Below are positions 9,452-18,881 of a stretch of DNA of 47,135 nucleotides, piece after piece. This stretch comes from an uncultured Campylobacterales bacterium. GTDB lineage: Bacteria; Campylobacterota; Campylobacteria; Campylobacterales; Sulfurimonadaceae. The notes below the pieces were generated by a model. It saw nothing but the letters and a program-made list of their open reading frames with translations. It made no database searches and had not been told where the DNA came from. Position numbers and translations under genes: made by a program. The first letter of the stretch is position 1; every line of letters begins with the position of its first letter. The DNA is taken from the NCBI GenBank assembly GCA_903885085.1, contig CAISHH010000131.1, positions 1 to 47,135 on the forward strand, read 5' to 3'.

Positions 9452-10471
9452 TTAGACACTCTCTTCCCACGCATAAGCACTTTCACAAATAAGTGCCAAA
9501 TCTTCATATTTTGGAGTCCAGTTCATTTTACTTTTTATCTTGCAATTATCTGAGATAAGTGTGGCTGGATCTCCTGCTCTACGTGGTGCCATATCGACTT
9601 GAAACTCTTTACATGTAACGTTTTTCATTGTTTCTATCACCTCTTTTACTGAGTAACCTTTGCCATATCCTGCGTTAAAGATATCGCTATCATCCTCCAC
9701 AAGATAATCAATAGCTTTTATGTGTGCATCTGCAAGGTCATCAACGTGGAGGTAGTCTCTCACGCCTGTGCCATCAGGAGTGTTAAAATCATCCCCAAAT
9801 ATCGCCATTTTTTCACGTTTACCAACTGCACACTCAGAAGCTATTTTTATAAGATGCGTCGCATTTGGAAAACTTTGTCCTATGCGTGGAGTAAGTTTTC
9901 CATCTATATAATTGATATCTGCTCCAGCAACATTAAAGTATCTAAATATCACGTATTTAAAATCTTTATACGCCAAAGCTGTATCTTGGATAACTCTCTC
10001 GCTCATAAGTTTACTCATGCCATAAGGATTTATAGGAGATGTTTCGTAACTTTCATCGATTCCAGTTTCAGAAAGATTTACAGGCTCACCATAAACTGCC
10101 GCCGTACTTGAAAAGATAAATCTCTTCACATCGTTTGCCACCGCACAGCGGATCAGATTTGTCGTGTTTACTGTGTTATTCATATAATATTTCAAAGGGT
10201 TTTCAACTGATTCAGGAACTACGATAGATGCTGCAAAATGGATAATAGTATCTATGTTATTCTCTTTTAAAACTTCACAAACTGTGTCAAACGCATTTAA
10301 ATCAATTTGGACAAATTTAAAAGCTCGTATGCTTTTTAAAGTATCAAGAGTTTTTGCGCTTCCGGTACTGAGATTATCTAAAATTGTAATGTTATGTTTT
10401 GAAGTTTCTAAGAGTTGTTTTGCCACATGTGAGCCTATATATCCAGCTCCGCCCGTTATGAGTATATTCAT
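9452..10471 (-). CDS. galE: UDP-glucose 4-epimerase
   Basis: A 339-residue extended SDR enzyme interconverting UDP-Glc and UDP-Gal, or the GlcNAc/GalNAc pair. The NAD site is GGAGYIGS (7-14), the catalytic triad is Ser121/122 with Tyr150 and Lys154 (YGMSK), and length matches the family. It supplies a UDP sugar to the neighbouring transferases. The gap to the upstream GT2 is 57 bp, so some independent expression is possible. A TTACATGTAA palindrome at 9609-9618 is read as VTCKE. Confidence 0.96.
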   Translation of the reverse strand: MNILITGGAGYIGSHVAKQLLETSKHNITILDNLSTGSAKTLDTLKSIRAFKFVQIDLNAFDTVCEVLKENNIDTIIHFAASIVVPESVENPLKYYMNNTVNTTNLIRCAVANDVKRFIFSSTAAVYGEPVNLSETGIDESYETSPINPYGMSKLMSERVIQDTALAYKDFKYVIFRYFNVAGADINYIDGKLTPRIGQSFPNATHLIKIASECAVGKREKMAIFGDDFNTPDGTGVRDYLHVDDLADAHIKAIDYLVEDDSDIFNAGYGKGYSVKEVIETMKNVTCKEFQVDMAPRRAGDPATLISDNCKIKSKMNWTPKYEDLALICESAYAWEESV

Positions 10472-10528
10472 CTGTCCAACTTTAATAATTATTTTATATT
10501 TGAGACTATTATTTTATCCAATTTTCTC

Positions 10529-11341
10529 TTAATACGCAGTAGTTAAAGAGTTTAAACGTTCTTTATAAAGTTTTTCATCTTCTAGTTTTTGATGCTTTTT
10601 TGCGCCTTGAAGTAGGATAGTGTACTTTTGCACAAGCATCTCTCTGACCTCATCTTCTCTTATATGATGAGCCAAAAGTTTTTCCAAAGCAATAACTCGA
10701 AATCTATCCATTCCCCAATATTTCATAGAGAGTTGATCCTCATGTCCTCCATATTTGATAGTCATTTTTTGCTCAACCAAACCCACTTTATGCTTACATG
10801 TAAGCCTCAGCCAAAGATCATAATCCTCGCAAACTTCGAGATTTTCATCAAACACGCCTATCTCTTCGAAAAGGTTTTTATGTATCAAAACTGATGAGGG
10901 CGCGATGATGCAGTGAGATAGACATTGTGAAAAAACCTCTCCGCTGTGTTTTTGAAACTTTTTTGGGATTTTCACCTCTTTGCCATCACGTATCCAAAGC
11001 TCATCCGTGTAGGAAAACAGTAACTCTTTTTCCGCTGCATGAAGGCTTACATGTAAAGCAAGTTTTTCTTCGTGCCACGCATCGTCTGAATCTAAAAAAG
11101 CTATCCATTCATGTGAACAAAGCGATATACCAAGATTACGAGCAGAGGAAACTCCGGAATTATTTTGATAACGATAGATGATGGAAGGAAAATCTTGAAG
11201 GATTTTTGCGGTTTCATCTCTCGAGCCATCATCGATAACGATCACTTCTGAGGGCGAATGAGTTTGAGCAAAGACCGATGTCAATGCTCTTTTTAAAACT
11301 TCGTAACGGTTGTACGTAGGGATGACTACGGAGATTTTCAC
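10529..11341 (-). CDS. Family 2 glycosyltransferase
   Basis: A 270-residue GT2 enzyme: ISVVIPTYNRYEVLKRAL at the N-terminus, VIVIDDGSRDETAKIL, SSARNLGISL and the metal-binding FLDSDDAWHEEK. The start shares ATGA with the end of mqnE, so it is translationally coupled to a menaquinone gene rather than to the glycan genes. Two exact TTACATGTAA palindromes lie inside it, at 10794-10803 (LTCK; extended to a 14-bp palindrome 10792-10805) and 11047-11056 (LHVS). The sugar substrate is unknown. Confidence 0.92.
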   Translation of the reverse strand: MKISVVIPTYNRYEVLKRALTSVFAQTHSPSEVIVIDDGSRDETAKILQDFPSIIYRYQNNSGVSSARNLGISLCSHEWIAFLDSDDAWHEEKLALHVSLHAAEKELLFSYTDELWIRDGKEVKIPKKFQKHSGEVFSQCLSHCIIAPSSVLIHKNLFEEIGVFDENLEVCEDYDLWLRLTCKHKVGLVEQKMTIKYGGHEDQLSMKYWGMDRFRVIALEKLLAHHIREDEVREMLVQKYTILLQGAKKHQKLEDEKLYKERLNSLTTAY

Positions 11342-12372
11342 CAGACTTTTAACTCATTATAGATACTGTCACGTTCTACGGGAATAAATCCGCTGTTTTT
11401 GATGAGCTGTACAAAATCTTCAAGCACTACACCGTTGGCACTCTTAGCACCTGCCGCAGAGTTTATAGACTCTTTTTCTATCGTTCCGTCCATATCATTT
11501 GCTCCAAATTCTTGAGCTACAAGAGCGAGATTGACCGTTGAAGTCACCCAGTAGGCTTTGAGATTTGGCACGTTATCAAGCACCAAACGGCTTATCGCCA
11601 TCGTACGTAAAATCTCATTTGCGGTGATATCTTTTTTGATATTTAAAAAGTTGTTTTCAGTCTGATATACAAGCGGGATAAAGCAATTAAAACCGCCTGT
11701 CTCATCTTGCAAATCGCGAATTCGCATCATATGATCGATGCGGTGTTCACGGCTTTCTATATGTCCAAAGAGCATCGTGACATTGCTTTTCTTGCCTCTC
11801 TCATGCCATTTTCTGTGTATCTCAAGCCATTGCTCGGAAGTGACTTTCCCTTTACAGATAAAATCCCTAACCTTTTCATCAAAGATCTCAGCGCCGCCAC
11901 CAGGCATAGAATCGACTCCGTTTTCAACCATAAGATCCAAAATCTCATCATAGCTTTTGCCGTACTCTTGGGCTAAAAAGTTGACTTCAGCGGCTGTGAG
12001 AGCCTTTACATGTAAGTGCGGATACTCTGTTTTTATTCTTTTAAAAATCTCCAAGTACCATTCTAAACCCGTATTTGGATTGTGAGCAGAGACGATATGC
12101 ACCTCTGTTATACCACGAGAATCTATATCTTTGACGATATTCATGATCTCATCGTGGCTCATTGTGTATTGGTTTGGATTTTTTCTGCTTGCGCTGTATG
12201 CACAAAATTTACATACATCTTTACACACATTTGTCGGGTTGATATGACGGTTGATATTAAAATAAGTCTTTTTACCGTGAAGTTCTTTTCTTTTCTGATC
12301 TGCCATCTCAGCTAAATCAAAAAACTCCATGTCATACATCTTTAACGCTTCATCAAAAGAGATTCTGCTCAT
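11338..12372 (-). CDS. mqnE: Aminodeoxyfutalosine synthase (radical SAM)
   Basis: A 344-residue radical SAM enzyme of the futalosine route to menaquinone. It joins 3-[(1-carboxyvinyl)oxy]benzoate to SAM-derived adenosine. The 4Fe-4S cluster ligands are Cys50, Cys54 and Cys57 (CxxxCxxC in CKDVCKFCAYS). FNINRHINPTNVC and SMPGGGAEIF are typical of MqnE rather than MqnC. The start ATG has AAGG upstream, and a -10 box lies at 12425-12430. The palindrome at 12006-12015 is read as LHVK. Campylobacterota use this pathway because they rely on menaquinone and lack the classical Men route. Confidence 0.93.
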   Translation of the reverse strand: MSRISFDEALKMYDMEFFDLAEMADQKRKELHGKKTYFNINRHINPTNVCKDVCKFCAYSASRKNPNQYTMSHDEIMNIVKDIDSRGITEVHIVSAHNPNTGLEWYLEIFKRIKTEYPHLHVKALTAAEVNFLAQEYGKSYDEILDLMVENGVDSMPGGGAEIFDEKVRDFICKGKVTSEQWLEIHRKWHERGKKSNVTMLFGHIESREHRIDHMMRIRDLQDETGGFNCFIPLVYQTENNFLNIKKDITANEILRTMAISRLVLDNVPNLKAYWVTSTVNLALVAQEFGANDMDGTIEKESINSAAGAKSANGVVLEDFVQLIKNSGFIPVERDSIYNELKVW

Positions 12373-12424
12373 ACTTTACCTTTTAGAAAAATTGCTTAAA
12401 ATTTAGTTTATTTTACGGACTCGA

Positions 12425-12430
12425 ATTATA
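12425..12430 (-). promoter_or_regulatory. Candidate -10 box for mqnE
   Basis: TATAAT on the minus strand, about 53 bp before the mqnE start, in a 101-bp AT-rich divergent gap. No clear -35 box is seen, as is common for vegetative promoters in this group. Confidence 0.5.
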
Positions 12431-12440
12431 ACCAATATAC

Positions 12441-12446
12441 TATAAT
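12441..12446 (+). promoter_or_regulatory. Candidate -10 box for glnD
   Basis: TATAAT on the plus strand, 27 bp before the glnD ATG. It lies back to back with the mqnE box, so the two divergent promoters almost touch. Confidence 0.5.
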
Positions 12447-12473
12447 GTTAAAAATTTAACAAAAGATTTTAAG

Positions 12474-14981
12474 ATGGATATCATACTTCAGATTGAAGAT
12501 ACAATTGAAAGAAATGGCTCGGATTTTGAGCTTTCAAAAGTTTTTAAACAATATATTAAAGAATACAAAGACTCTCTTCCTGCCCTTTTTGAGAAAAATC
12601 AAGGAAAAGATTTTCTGGTAAAACACACAAAAGAGCTTGATAAAATTATCGTTCTTATGTACAAAACAGTACTTCGCCGTATCTTTGGTATTTATGTGCC
12701 GATGAGCGGTTCTGTGCCTATTACAATAATTGCACTTGGAAGCTATGGACGCGAACAACTCTGCGTTCATAGTGATATCGATCTGATGATTGTTTATGCA
12801 AAGTGCGATGGCTATAACACCGATTTTATCATAGAAAAATTTCTCTATCTTGCATGGGATGCAGGCTTGAAGCTCGGTCATCGTGTGCATGAACTGCGCG
12901 ATATCAAAAAAGCAGCTAGTGAAGATGTCACCATAAAAACGGCTTTAATGGAATCGCGCTATATTACAGGCTCCACTTTTACTTGGCAAGGAGTTCAAAA
13001 AGAGCTGGGTAAAGCAAGACTCACAAATCGAAAAGAGTTTTTACTAGCAAAAATTGATGAAGCGACGGCAAGACGTAAAAAATACCCAACTTCCATGCAG
13101 CCAAATATCAAAGAGAGTATTGGTGGACTTCGCGATTCTCAACTTCTTTATTGGGTAGCGAAGAGTATCTATGATGTACAAAACCTTAAAGATCTTTGCG
13201 GCATCATCTTTACCGATGAAGAGTACAATGAATACCGTGTTTCACTTGAACTTCTCTTTCGTGTGCGAAGTGCTTTGCACCTTGTAAACAATAAACAAGA
13301 AGATAGACTCAGCCTTGGACAAATGCCTCAAATCTCACAAATGCTTGGGTTTAAAAATGAAAAAATAATGGCCACAAAAATCTTTCAAGCACTTTGGAGA
13401 ATCAATAACTTTTCTCAGATATTTGTTAAAAAGATGGTTCGAACCTATCTTGTAGACCTGCATAATTTTTCAAAAATCAAAAAGGCAAGAATTGAACATG
13501 GCATTTATGTTATGGATACAAGACTTTATGCGTCCTATCACCTCAAACCTCAATCTATTGAGAAGTTACTAGATGTACTCCTTAGCTTGCCAGATCAACA
13601 CTACAGATATGATTCTGGATTTTTAAATCTCTTTACATACTCCATCATAAAACATCCATTTCATACAAAAGTCTACAATCAGCTTCGAGAGCTTTTTAAA
13701 CGTGCCAACAGTTACTGCTTTTTAAAACTCTTTTATGATGCTGGAATCTTGCATCAGTTGATTATTAGTTTTAGGAAAGTGATGTTTTTACCACAGTTTG
13801 ATGGCTATCATCATTATCCAGTCGATATACATTCCATTAAATGTGTGCAGGCTTTGGAAAGAATTAAAGAGCCTTTTATTTTGTCTATCTATGATGCTTT
13901 TAGTATAGAAGAGAAACTACTCTTAAAAATAGCTGTTTTACTTCATGATACGGGAAAAGGAAGACGTCAAGACCATAGTGAAGTCGGCTCAAAGATTATT
14001 GTTCAGTTTGCAAAACAGCTCAAATTTAAAGAAGAGATGACTGAGCGAGCCTCACTGCTTATCAGACATCATATTTTAATGAGTGGTGTTGCCTTTAGAG
14101 AAAACATTTATAATGAAAAAACACTCTATAAATTTTTATCGAGTATCAAGGATGAAAAGAATTTAAAACTTCTCTACGTCTTGACATACGCCGATATCAA
14201 CGGTGTTGGTAAAGGTGTTTATACCTCTTTTAGCGCAAAACTTTTAAAAGAGCTTTATATCGGCGCACTTGAAGTCGTCAAGCAAACGGATAGAATCACT
14301 GATGCCACAAAACGTCTACAGATTGAAAAAAAGATTAAAAATTCTGAACTTTATAGCACTTTATCAACCATTGAGCAGAAAAAAGTATTACTAGTCGAAT
14401 CCAATCTTTTTTATTTCAAATACACTCCTGAAGAGATTATAAAGATTGCAAAACAAGCGAAAGAAACTCAAAAGTATAGCTACAGCGTAACAAATACGAC
14501 GAGGCTCAGTATAGAGATCTATAGAAAAGTTCCGCTAAATATCTCTTATCTTCTTGCAAATCTCAGCTACCTTGATGTTGGTTCTATGGATATTTTCACC
14601 CTTTTTGATGGAATAAAGTATTTCAAAATAGAGTTTTCACAAAATATAGAAGATGATACGATAGAACAAATTGAGCAGATTATAGAAGACTCTTTTGATA
14701 TGAGTAAAAATATCCTTATCAATAAACCAACCATAAAAAGAGATGAGATAAGTATTGACTGCGAACACTCTCAAGCTTATGCCCAACTCACTATAAATAC
14801 AAAAAACCAGCGCGGTTTACTCGCATATATCACGGATATTTTTGAAAAAAATCATATAGAAGTTTTAACAGCGAAAGTAGACTCAACCAAGACAAGAGCC
14901 AGAGACAACTTTTTAATAGAAAAACAAAACAATCTATGCGATAATGTCGAAAATATTTTTAAATCATTGAGTGAAGGATAA
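12474..14981 (+). CDS. glnD: Bifunctional PII uridylyltransferase / uridylyl-removing enzyme
   Basis: An 835-residue nitrogen sensor that uridylylates PII when glutamine is low and removes UMP when it is high. The nucleotidyltransferase motif is GSYGRE (89-94) with the metal pair Asp101 and Asp103 (SDIDLMI). The HD phosphohydrolase motif is His491-Asp492 in LLHDTGKG. The C-terminus has an ACT domain (AQLTINTKNQRGLLAYITDI) and a weaker ACT-like region before it. The length is near the usual 850-900. It is followed by glmS after 6 bp. Glutamine links the two, as GlmS consumes it. Confidence 0.94.
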   Translation: MDIILQIEDTIERNGSDFELSKVFKQYIKEYKDSLPALFEKNQGKDFLVKHTKELDKIIVLMYKTVLRRIFGIYVPMSGSVPITIIALGSYGREQLCVHSDIDLMIVYAKCDGYNTDFIIEKFLYLAWDAGLKLGHRVHELRDIKKAASEDVTIKTALMESRYITGSTFTWQGVQKELGKARLTNRKEFLLAKIDEATARRKKYPTSMQPNIKESIGGLRDSQLLYWVAKSIYDVQNLKDLCGIIFTDEEYNEYRVSLELLFRVRSALHLVNNKQEDRLSLGQMPQISQMLGFKNEKIMATKIFQALWRINNFSQIFVKKMVRTYLVDLHNFSKIKKARIEHGIYVMDTRLYASYHLKPQSIEKLLDVLLSLPDQHYRYDSGFLNLFTYSIIKHPFHTKVYNQLRELFKRANSYCFLKLFYDAGILHQLIISFRKVMFLPQFDGYHHYPVDIHSIKCVQALERIKEPFILSIYDAFSIEEKLLLKIAVLLHDTGKGRRQDHSEVGSKIIVQFAKQLKFKEEMTERASLLIRHHILMSGVAFRENIYNEKTLYKFLSSIKDEKNLKLLYVLTYADINGVGKGVYTSFSAKLLKELYIGALEVVKQTDRITDATKRLQIEKKIKNSELYSTLSTIEQKKVLLVESNLFYFKYTPEEIIKIAKQAKETQKYSYSVTNTTRLSIEIYRKVPLNISYLLANLSYLDVGSMDIFTLFDGIKYFKIEFSQNIEDDTIEQIEQIIEDSFDMSKNILINKPTIKRDEISIDCEHSQAYAQLTINTKNQRGLLAYITDIFEKNHIEVLTAKVDSTKTRARDNFLIEKQNNLCDNVENIFKSLSEG

Positions 14982-14987
14982 CTATAA

Positions 14988-16802
14988 ATGTGTGGAATTG
15001 TTGGATATATAGGTTCAAAAAAAACGAAAGAAATCTTACTTGAAGGCCTTGCAGAACTAGAATATCGCGGATACGATTCTGCAGGAATAGCTGTATTACA
15101 ACATGATGATTTTGCAGTCTATAAAGCGGTAGGCAAACTTGTCAATCTCCAAGAAAAAGCGCACGATTTTGAACCAACAGGTTTTGCCGTTGGTATCGGT
15201 CATACACGATGGGCAACACATGGCAAACCGACAGAACTCAATGCCCACCCTCATCTTGGTGACAGTTCGTACGTCGTTCATAATGGGATCATAGAAAATT
15301 ATGCTGAGCTTAAACGTGAACTTCAAAGTGAAGGTGTCCACTTTCTCAGTCAAACCGATACAGAAGTGATCGTCTGGCTTTTTGAAAAGGAGCTTAGAGG
15401 TTCAGCTTCTGCCTTTGAAGCTTTTTCAAAAACTATTTCTCAACTCCAAGGTGCGTTTGCAATTTTACTTGTTACAAAGAGTGAAGAAGACACGATCTTT
15501 TTTGCAAAACAAGGCTCACCTATGATTCTTGGACGTGATGAAGAGAATGAAAAATATTTTGCTTCTTCGGATACTCCACTTATTGGCAAATGTAGCGAAG
15601 TTGTTTATCTTGAAGATGGCGATTTCGGTTTTGTTAAACCTGAAGAGATAATGCTTTTAGATAAAAATGGCAACAAAAGAGTTCCTCATTTCACTAAACT
15701 TTCTACAAATAAACTCTCAGCTCAAAAAAATGGGTATAGATTTTTTATGGAAAAAGAGATCTATGAGCAATCTGACGTTATAACGGATACTCTTTTAGGG
15801 AGACTTTCAGGTTCAGAGATCATTTTTGAAGAGCTAGATAAAACTCTTTTTGATGGGATCAACGAGATAAAACTTTGCGCATGTGGAACATCTTATCATT
15901 CAGCACTGACAGCAAGCTACTTACTTGAGCGATACGCGAAGATCAGAGTTTCTGTAGAGATCGCAAGTGAATTTAGATATAAAGAACCACTATTATGTAA
16001 AGATACTCTCTTTGTTGCAATCTCACAAAGTGGTGAAACAGCCGATACTCTTGAAACTTTGAAGATGGCAAAAGAAGCGGGACTAAAAACGCTTGTTATC
16101 TGTAATGTCGATAACTCTTCTATGGTTCGTCTCTGCGATGCTTCTATACTCACACGTGCAGGAATCGAAAAAGGTGTTGCTTCTACAAAAGCTTTTGCAA
16201 CTCAGGTGGCTGTTTTTTGGATGCTTTCTCTTTACATCGCAAAACTCAAAGATTCCCTTACATGTAAGCAGATAGAAGATCAGGTTATGCTCTTACGTGA
16301 AGTTCCAAGAGCAGTTAAAGTACCAGATGGCCTACATGAAAAGATCACAAGACTTTCAAAAAGATATCTTCACGGGCACGGATTTTTCTTTATCGGACGA
16401 GATGTGTTTTATCCACTTGCCTTAGAGGGTGCGCTAAAACTCAAAGAGATAAGTTATATGCATGCAGAAGGATATCCATCTGGCGAGATGAAACATGGTC
16501 CTATCGCTTTGGCTGATCCTGAGCTTTTTACTATCGCCCTGCTTCCACAACATAAGTTATATGAAAAAAGTAAAAGTAATGTAGAAGAACTCAGTGCGAG
16601 AGATTCAACTATTTGCGCCATTAGTCCTATTGAGTTTGATAAAGCGGATGACTTTATCCAAACATCAAATGCCAAAGACTATATGCTTGAATTTTTTGAG
16701 ATGATGGTCGTGTTACAGTTATTATCACTTGAAATTGCCATCAGACTCGGAAATGATGTAGACATGCCAAGAAACTTAGCAAAAAGTGTTACAGTAGAAT
16801 AA
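14988..16802 (+). CDS. glmS: Glutamine--fructose-6-phosphate aminotransferase
   Basis: A 604-residue enzyme making glucosamine-6-phosphate for peptidoglycan and surface glycans. The start MCGIVGYIG exposes Cys2, the glutaminase nucleophile. GHTRWATHG and NGIIENY are in the N-terminal glutaminase domain. Two SIS domains follow (CGTSYHSALTAS; ISQSGETADTLETLK), and the end DMPRNLAKSVTVE is canonical. AAGGA lies upstream of the ATG. No glmS ribozyme could fit in the 6-bp gap. The palindrome at 16258-16267 is read as LTCK. Confidence 0.98.
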   Translation: MCGIVGYIGSKKTKEILLEGLAELEYRGYDSAGIAVLQHDDFAVYKAVGKLVNLQEKAHDFEPTGFAVGIGHTRWATHGKPTELNAHPHLGDSSYVVHNGIIENYAELKRELQSEGVHFLSQTDTEVIVWLFEKELRGSASAFEAFSKTISQLQGAFAILLVTKSEEDTIFFAKQGSPMILGRDEENEKYFASSDTPLIGKCSEVVYLEDGDFGFVKPEEIMLLDKNGNKRVPHFTKLSTNKLSAQKNGYRFFMEKEIYEQSDVITDTLLGRLSGSEIIFEELDKTLFDGINEIKLCACGTSYHSALTASYLLERYAKIRVSVEIASEFRYKEPLLCKDTLFVAISQSGETADTLETLKMAKEAGLKTLVICNVDNSSMVRLCDASILTRAGIEKGVASTKAFATQVAVFWMLSLYIAKLKDSLTCKQIEDQVMLLREVPRAVKVPDGLHEKITRLSKRYLHGHGFFFIGRDVFYPLALEGALKLKEISYMHAEGYPSGEMKHGPIALADPELFTIALLPQHKLYEKSKSNVEELSARDSTICAISPIEFDKADDFIQTSNAKDYMLEFFEMMVVLQLLSLEIAIRLGNDVDMPRNLAKSVTVE

Positions 16803-16867
16803 GAATTTATAAACTATTAACATTTATTTCAGTAACCTTACTGTGACAATAAAACAGTAGGGTGAAT

Positions 16868-18703
16868 ATGAATACAAAAAATAAATTTCTTTTAATGGTA
16901 GCTCTTATGCTCGCGGCACTAGCCACCGCAACAATAATCAATGTAGGCCTCAACTTCAGAGAGTTTGCTATAAACTCAGCCTTAGATAAAGCGAATCTCA
17001 CAGCAAATATAGTCAAAGATGGCTTGACCTCACATATGGTCAACGGCATGATGGACAAAAGAAAATACTTTCTTGACACTATTACACAAAATGGTGAAAT
17101 CAAAAAATTATGGATAGTTAGAGGGCAAAAAGTTGTTAATCAGTATGGCCCTGGATACAGCTACGAAAATCCTCGCGATGCTATCGATGGACAAGTCCTT
17201 GCCTCAGGTACCATGATCAAAAAAATCTCTGAAAGTGCTGACTCTGTAAAACTTCGTATTACTATTCCCTATAAAGCAGATGTCGCTTCTAGAGTAAGTT
17301 GTCTTGAGTGTCATAAGGTAAATGATGGAGATACTCTAGGTGCTATCAGTATGGAATTTGATATTGATAGTGTTAGAAATGCAAGTACGATAACCATTCT
17401 AAAGATTTTTGCTATCAATCTCATCTTTCTTATTATCGCTCTTCTTATTTTAAACCATTACATCAAGCCGTATATGGATCTTTTTACAAATCTAAGAGAT
17501 GGTATCAAAAAAGCTCACAGTGGCAACTTTTCATATAGATTTCAAACAACAGTAGCTGGAGAAGGAAGAGAAGTCACAGATCAGATCAATACACTTTTTC
17601 AGAAGATGGAAGAGACCTTTGGAGAGATTAAACATAGTCTTACCACCTTTGTGACAAAATCAAATCTTTCATGTTCAGATCCACTTTTTGAAGCAAAGAT
17701 AATCATAAAAGAGCTTTCTGATATTTATAAATTTAAAAAGACTATAGAACTTGATGATACTAAAGATCTTGTATATCAAAGATTAGTCACTGTATTGAAA
17801 GAAAAATACAATATAAAAAACTTTTCACTCCATGAAATAGATAAACTTACGAAAACAAGACTCCTTATATATACGTCTGGTGACACAAGTTGTTCCTCGG
17901 CTGTGGATAAAAATGCAGATCTTTGCAGAGCTTATAGAACTGATTCTGAAGTAGTTTCTACAGATTTTCCAAACCTATGTGAAAGTTGTAATGACTTAGG
18001 TCATGATTATATTTGTGTTCCTTTTGATATCAACGATGAAGTTTCTTTAACACTCAATATTATCATAGATGATTTGTCTGCATTTGACACGATCCATGGA
18101 AATACAACCAGCATCAAAAACTATCTTGAAGCAGCAAAACCTGTGATAGAATCTAAAATATTAACAGACAAACTCAGAGACACTTCACTTAGAGATGGAA
18201 TGACCGGTCTTTACAATAGAAGATTTTTAGAACAATTTATAGATAAACTGGCAAAACAAGCACTTCGAGGTGAGATAAATTACAGTGTATTAATGCTAGA
18301 TATTGATTACTTTAAAATGGTTAACGACACTTATGGTCATGATATTGGAGATATTGTTATCAAAGGGCTCTCTGAAGTTCTATCTAAAAATATAAGAGGC
18401 TCAGATTTGGCGATACGCTATGGAGGAGAAGAGTTTGTTATCCTATTACACAACTCAACACTCGAAGGATCTTTAGAAGTTGCTGAGAAAATTCATAAAG
18501 AGTTCAACAGACAAAAATTTCAAATTGGCCAAGAAGTACTACAAAAAACTATTAGTATCGGTGTAGCGCAATTTCCAAGTGATGCTGCTTCTATTTGGAA
18601 GTGTATCAAATTTGCTGATACAGCACTCTACTATGCGAAAGAGCATGGAAGAGATCAAGTAATCAAATTTGTGCCAGAGATGTTTGAGGGTGAAGATTTC
18701 TAA
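16868..18703 (+). CDS. Membrane diguanylate cyclase with periplasmic c-type haem sensor
   Basis: The chosen start, ATG at 16868 (AGGG, 5-nt gap), gives 611 residues; a GTG at 16862 is less likely as it overlaps the ribosome site. The order is: membrane helix (8-30); periplasmic DUF3365/Tll0287-like domain with one haem motif CLECH (Cys145, Cys148, His149); second helix (about 176-198); HAMP; a GAF-like cytosolic domain with Cys269, 342, 353, 371, 374 and 383; and GGDEF. The active site GGEEF (519-523) is intact and an I-site RGSD (510-513) lies five residues before it. It makes c-di-GMP, probably in response to redox, oxygen or NO through the haem. This role is an inference. Confidence 0.9.
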   Translation: MNTKNKFLLMVALMLAALATATIINVGLNFREFAINSALDKANLTANIVKDGLTSHMVNGMMDKRKYFLDTITQNGEIKKLWIVRGQKVVNQYGPGYSYENPRDAIDGQVLASGTMIKKISESADSVKLRITIPYKADVASRVSCLECHKVNDGDTLGAISMEFDIDSVRNASTITILKIFAINLIFLIIALLILNHYIKPYMDLFTNLRDGIKKAHSGNFSYRFQTTVAGEGREVTDQINTLFQKMEETFGEIKHSLTTFVTKSNLSCSDPLFEAKIIIKELSDIYKFKKTIELDDTKDLVYQRLVTVLKEKYNIKNFSLHEIDKLTKTRLLIYTSGDTSCSSAVDKNADLCRAYRTDSEVVSTDFPNLCESCNDLGHDYICVPFDINDEVSLTLNIIIDDLSAFDTIHGNTTSIKNYLEAAKPVIESKILTDKLRDTSLRDGMTGLYNRRFLEQFIDKLAKQALRGEINYSVLMLDIDYFKMVNDTYGHDIGDIVIKGLSEVLSKNIRGSDLAIRYGGEEFVILLHNSTLEGSLEVAEKIHKEFNRQKFQIGQEVLQKTISIGVAQFPSDAASIWKCIKFADTALYYAKEHGRDQVIKFVPEMFEGEDF

Positions 18704-18771
18704 AATCTTTCTTACATCAGGGCTAATCACTGTTAATACAGCTATAAACTTTCTTAGCTATGTTGTGATTC

Positions 18772-18799
18772 TTGTCAGAAGTGATTGGCTTTCTGACAA
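18772..18799. terminator. Inverted repeat, possible terminator
   Basis: TTGTCAGAA (18772-18780) and TTCTGACAA (18791-18799) are perfect 9-bp arms around a 10-nt loop. The T-run lies on the wrong side for a classical intrinsic terminator in either direction, so function is uncertain. Confidence 0.4.
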
Positions 18800-18847
18800 A
18801 AAATATATCTTTAAATCAATGTATTTTTATAAGAGGGAATACAGGTT

Positions 18848-18873
18848 CCTTACATGTAGAGTTACATGTAAGG
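18848..18873. terminator. Hairpin made of two palindromes, possible bidirectional terminator
   Basis: CCTTACATGTA (18848-18858) and TACATGTAAGG (18863-18873) are perfect 11-bp arms around GAGT. Each arm also contains the window's repeated palindrome: a one-mismatch copy at 18850-18859 and an exact copy at 18862-18871. It sits 9 bp past the mrp stop, between two convergent genes. Confidence 0.5.
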
Positions 18874-18881
18874 AGTAAAGA

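Larger units (their letters stand above)
18704..18881. other. Convergent intergenic region with two inverted repeats
   Basis: A 178-bp gap between the 3' ends of the diguanylate cyclase gene and mrp. It holds two hairpins (18772-18799 and 18848-18873) and no credible gene. Confidence 0.6.

Noticed and set aside
11707-11976. Antisense frames within mqnE
   Set aside because: They are shadows of a well-defined radical SAM gene and have no ribosome sites.
14982-14987. glmS ribozyme
   Set aside because: Only 6 bp separate glnD and glmS, so no ribozyme can fit in the gap.
18704-18881. Small gene or ncRNA between the diguanylate cyclase gene and mrp
   Set aside because: The only frame has no start signals and low complexity; two hairpins do not by themselves support an ncRNA.
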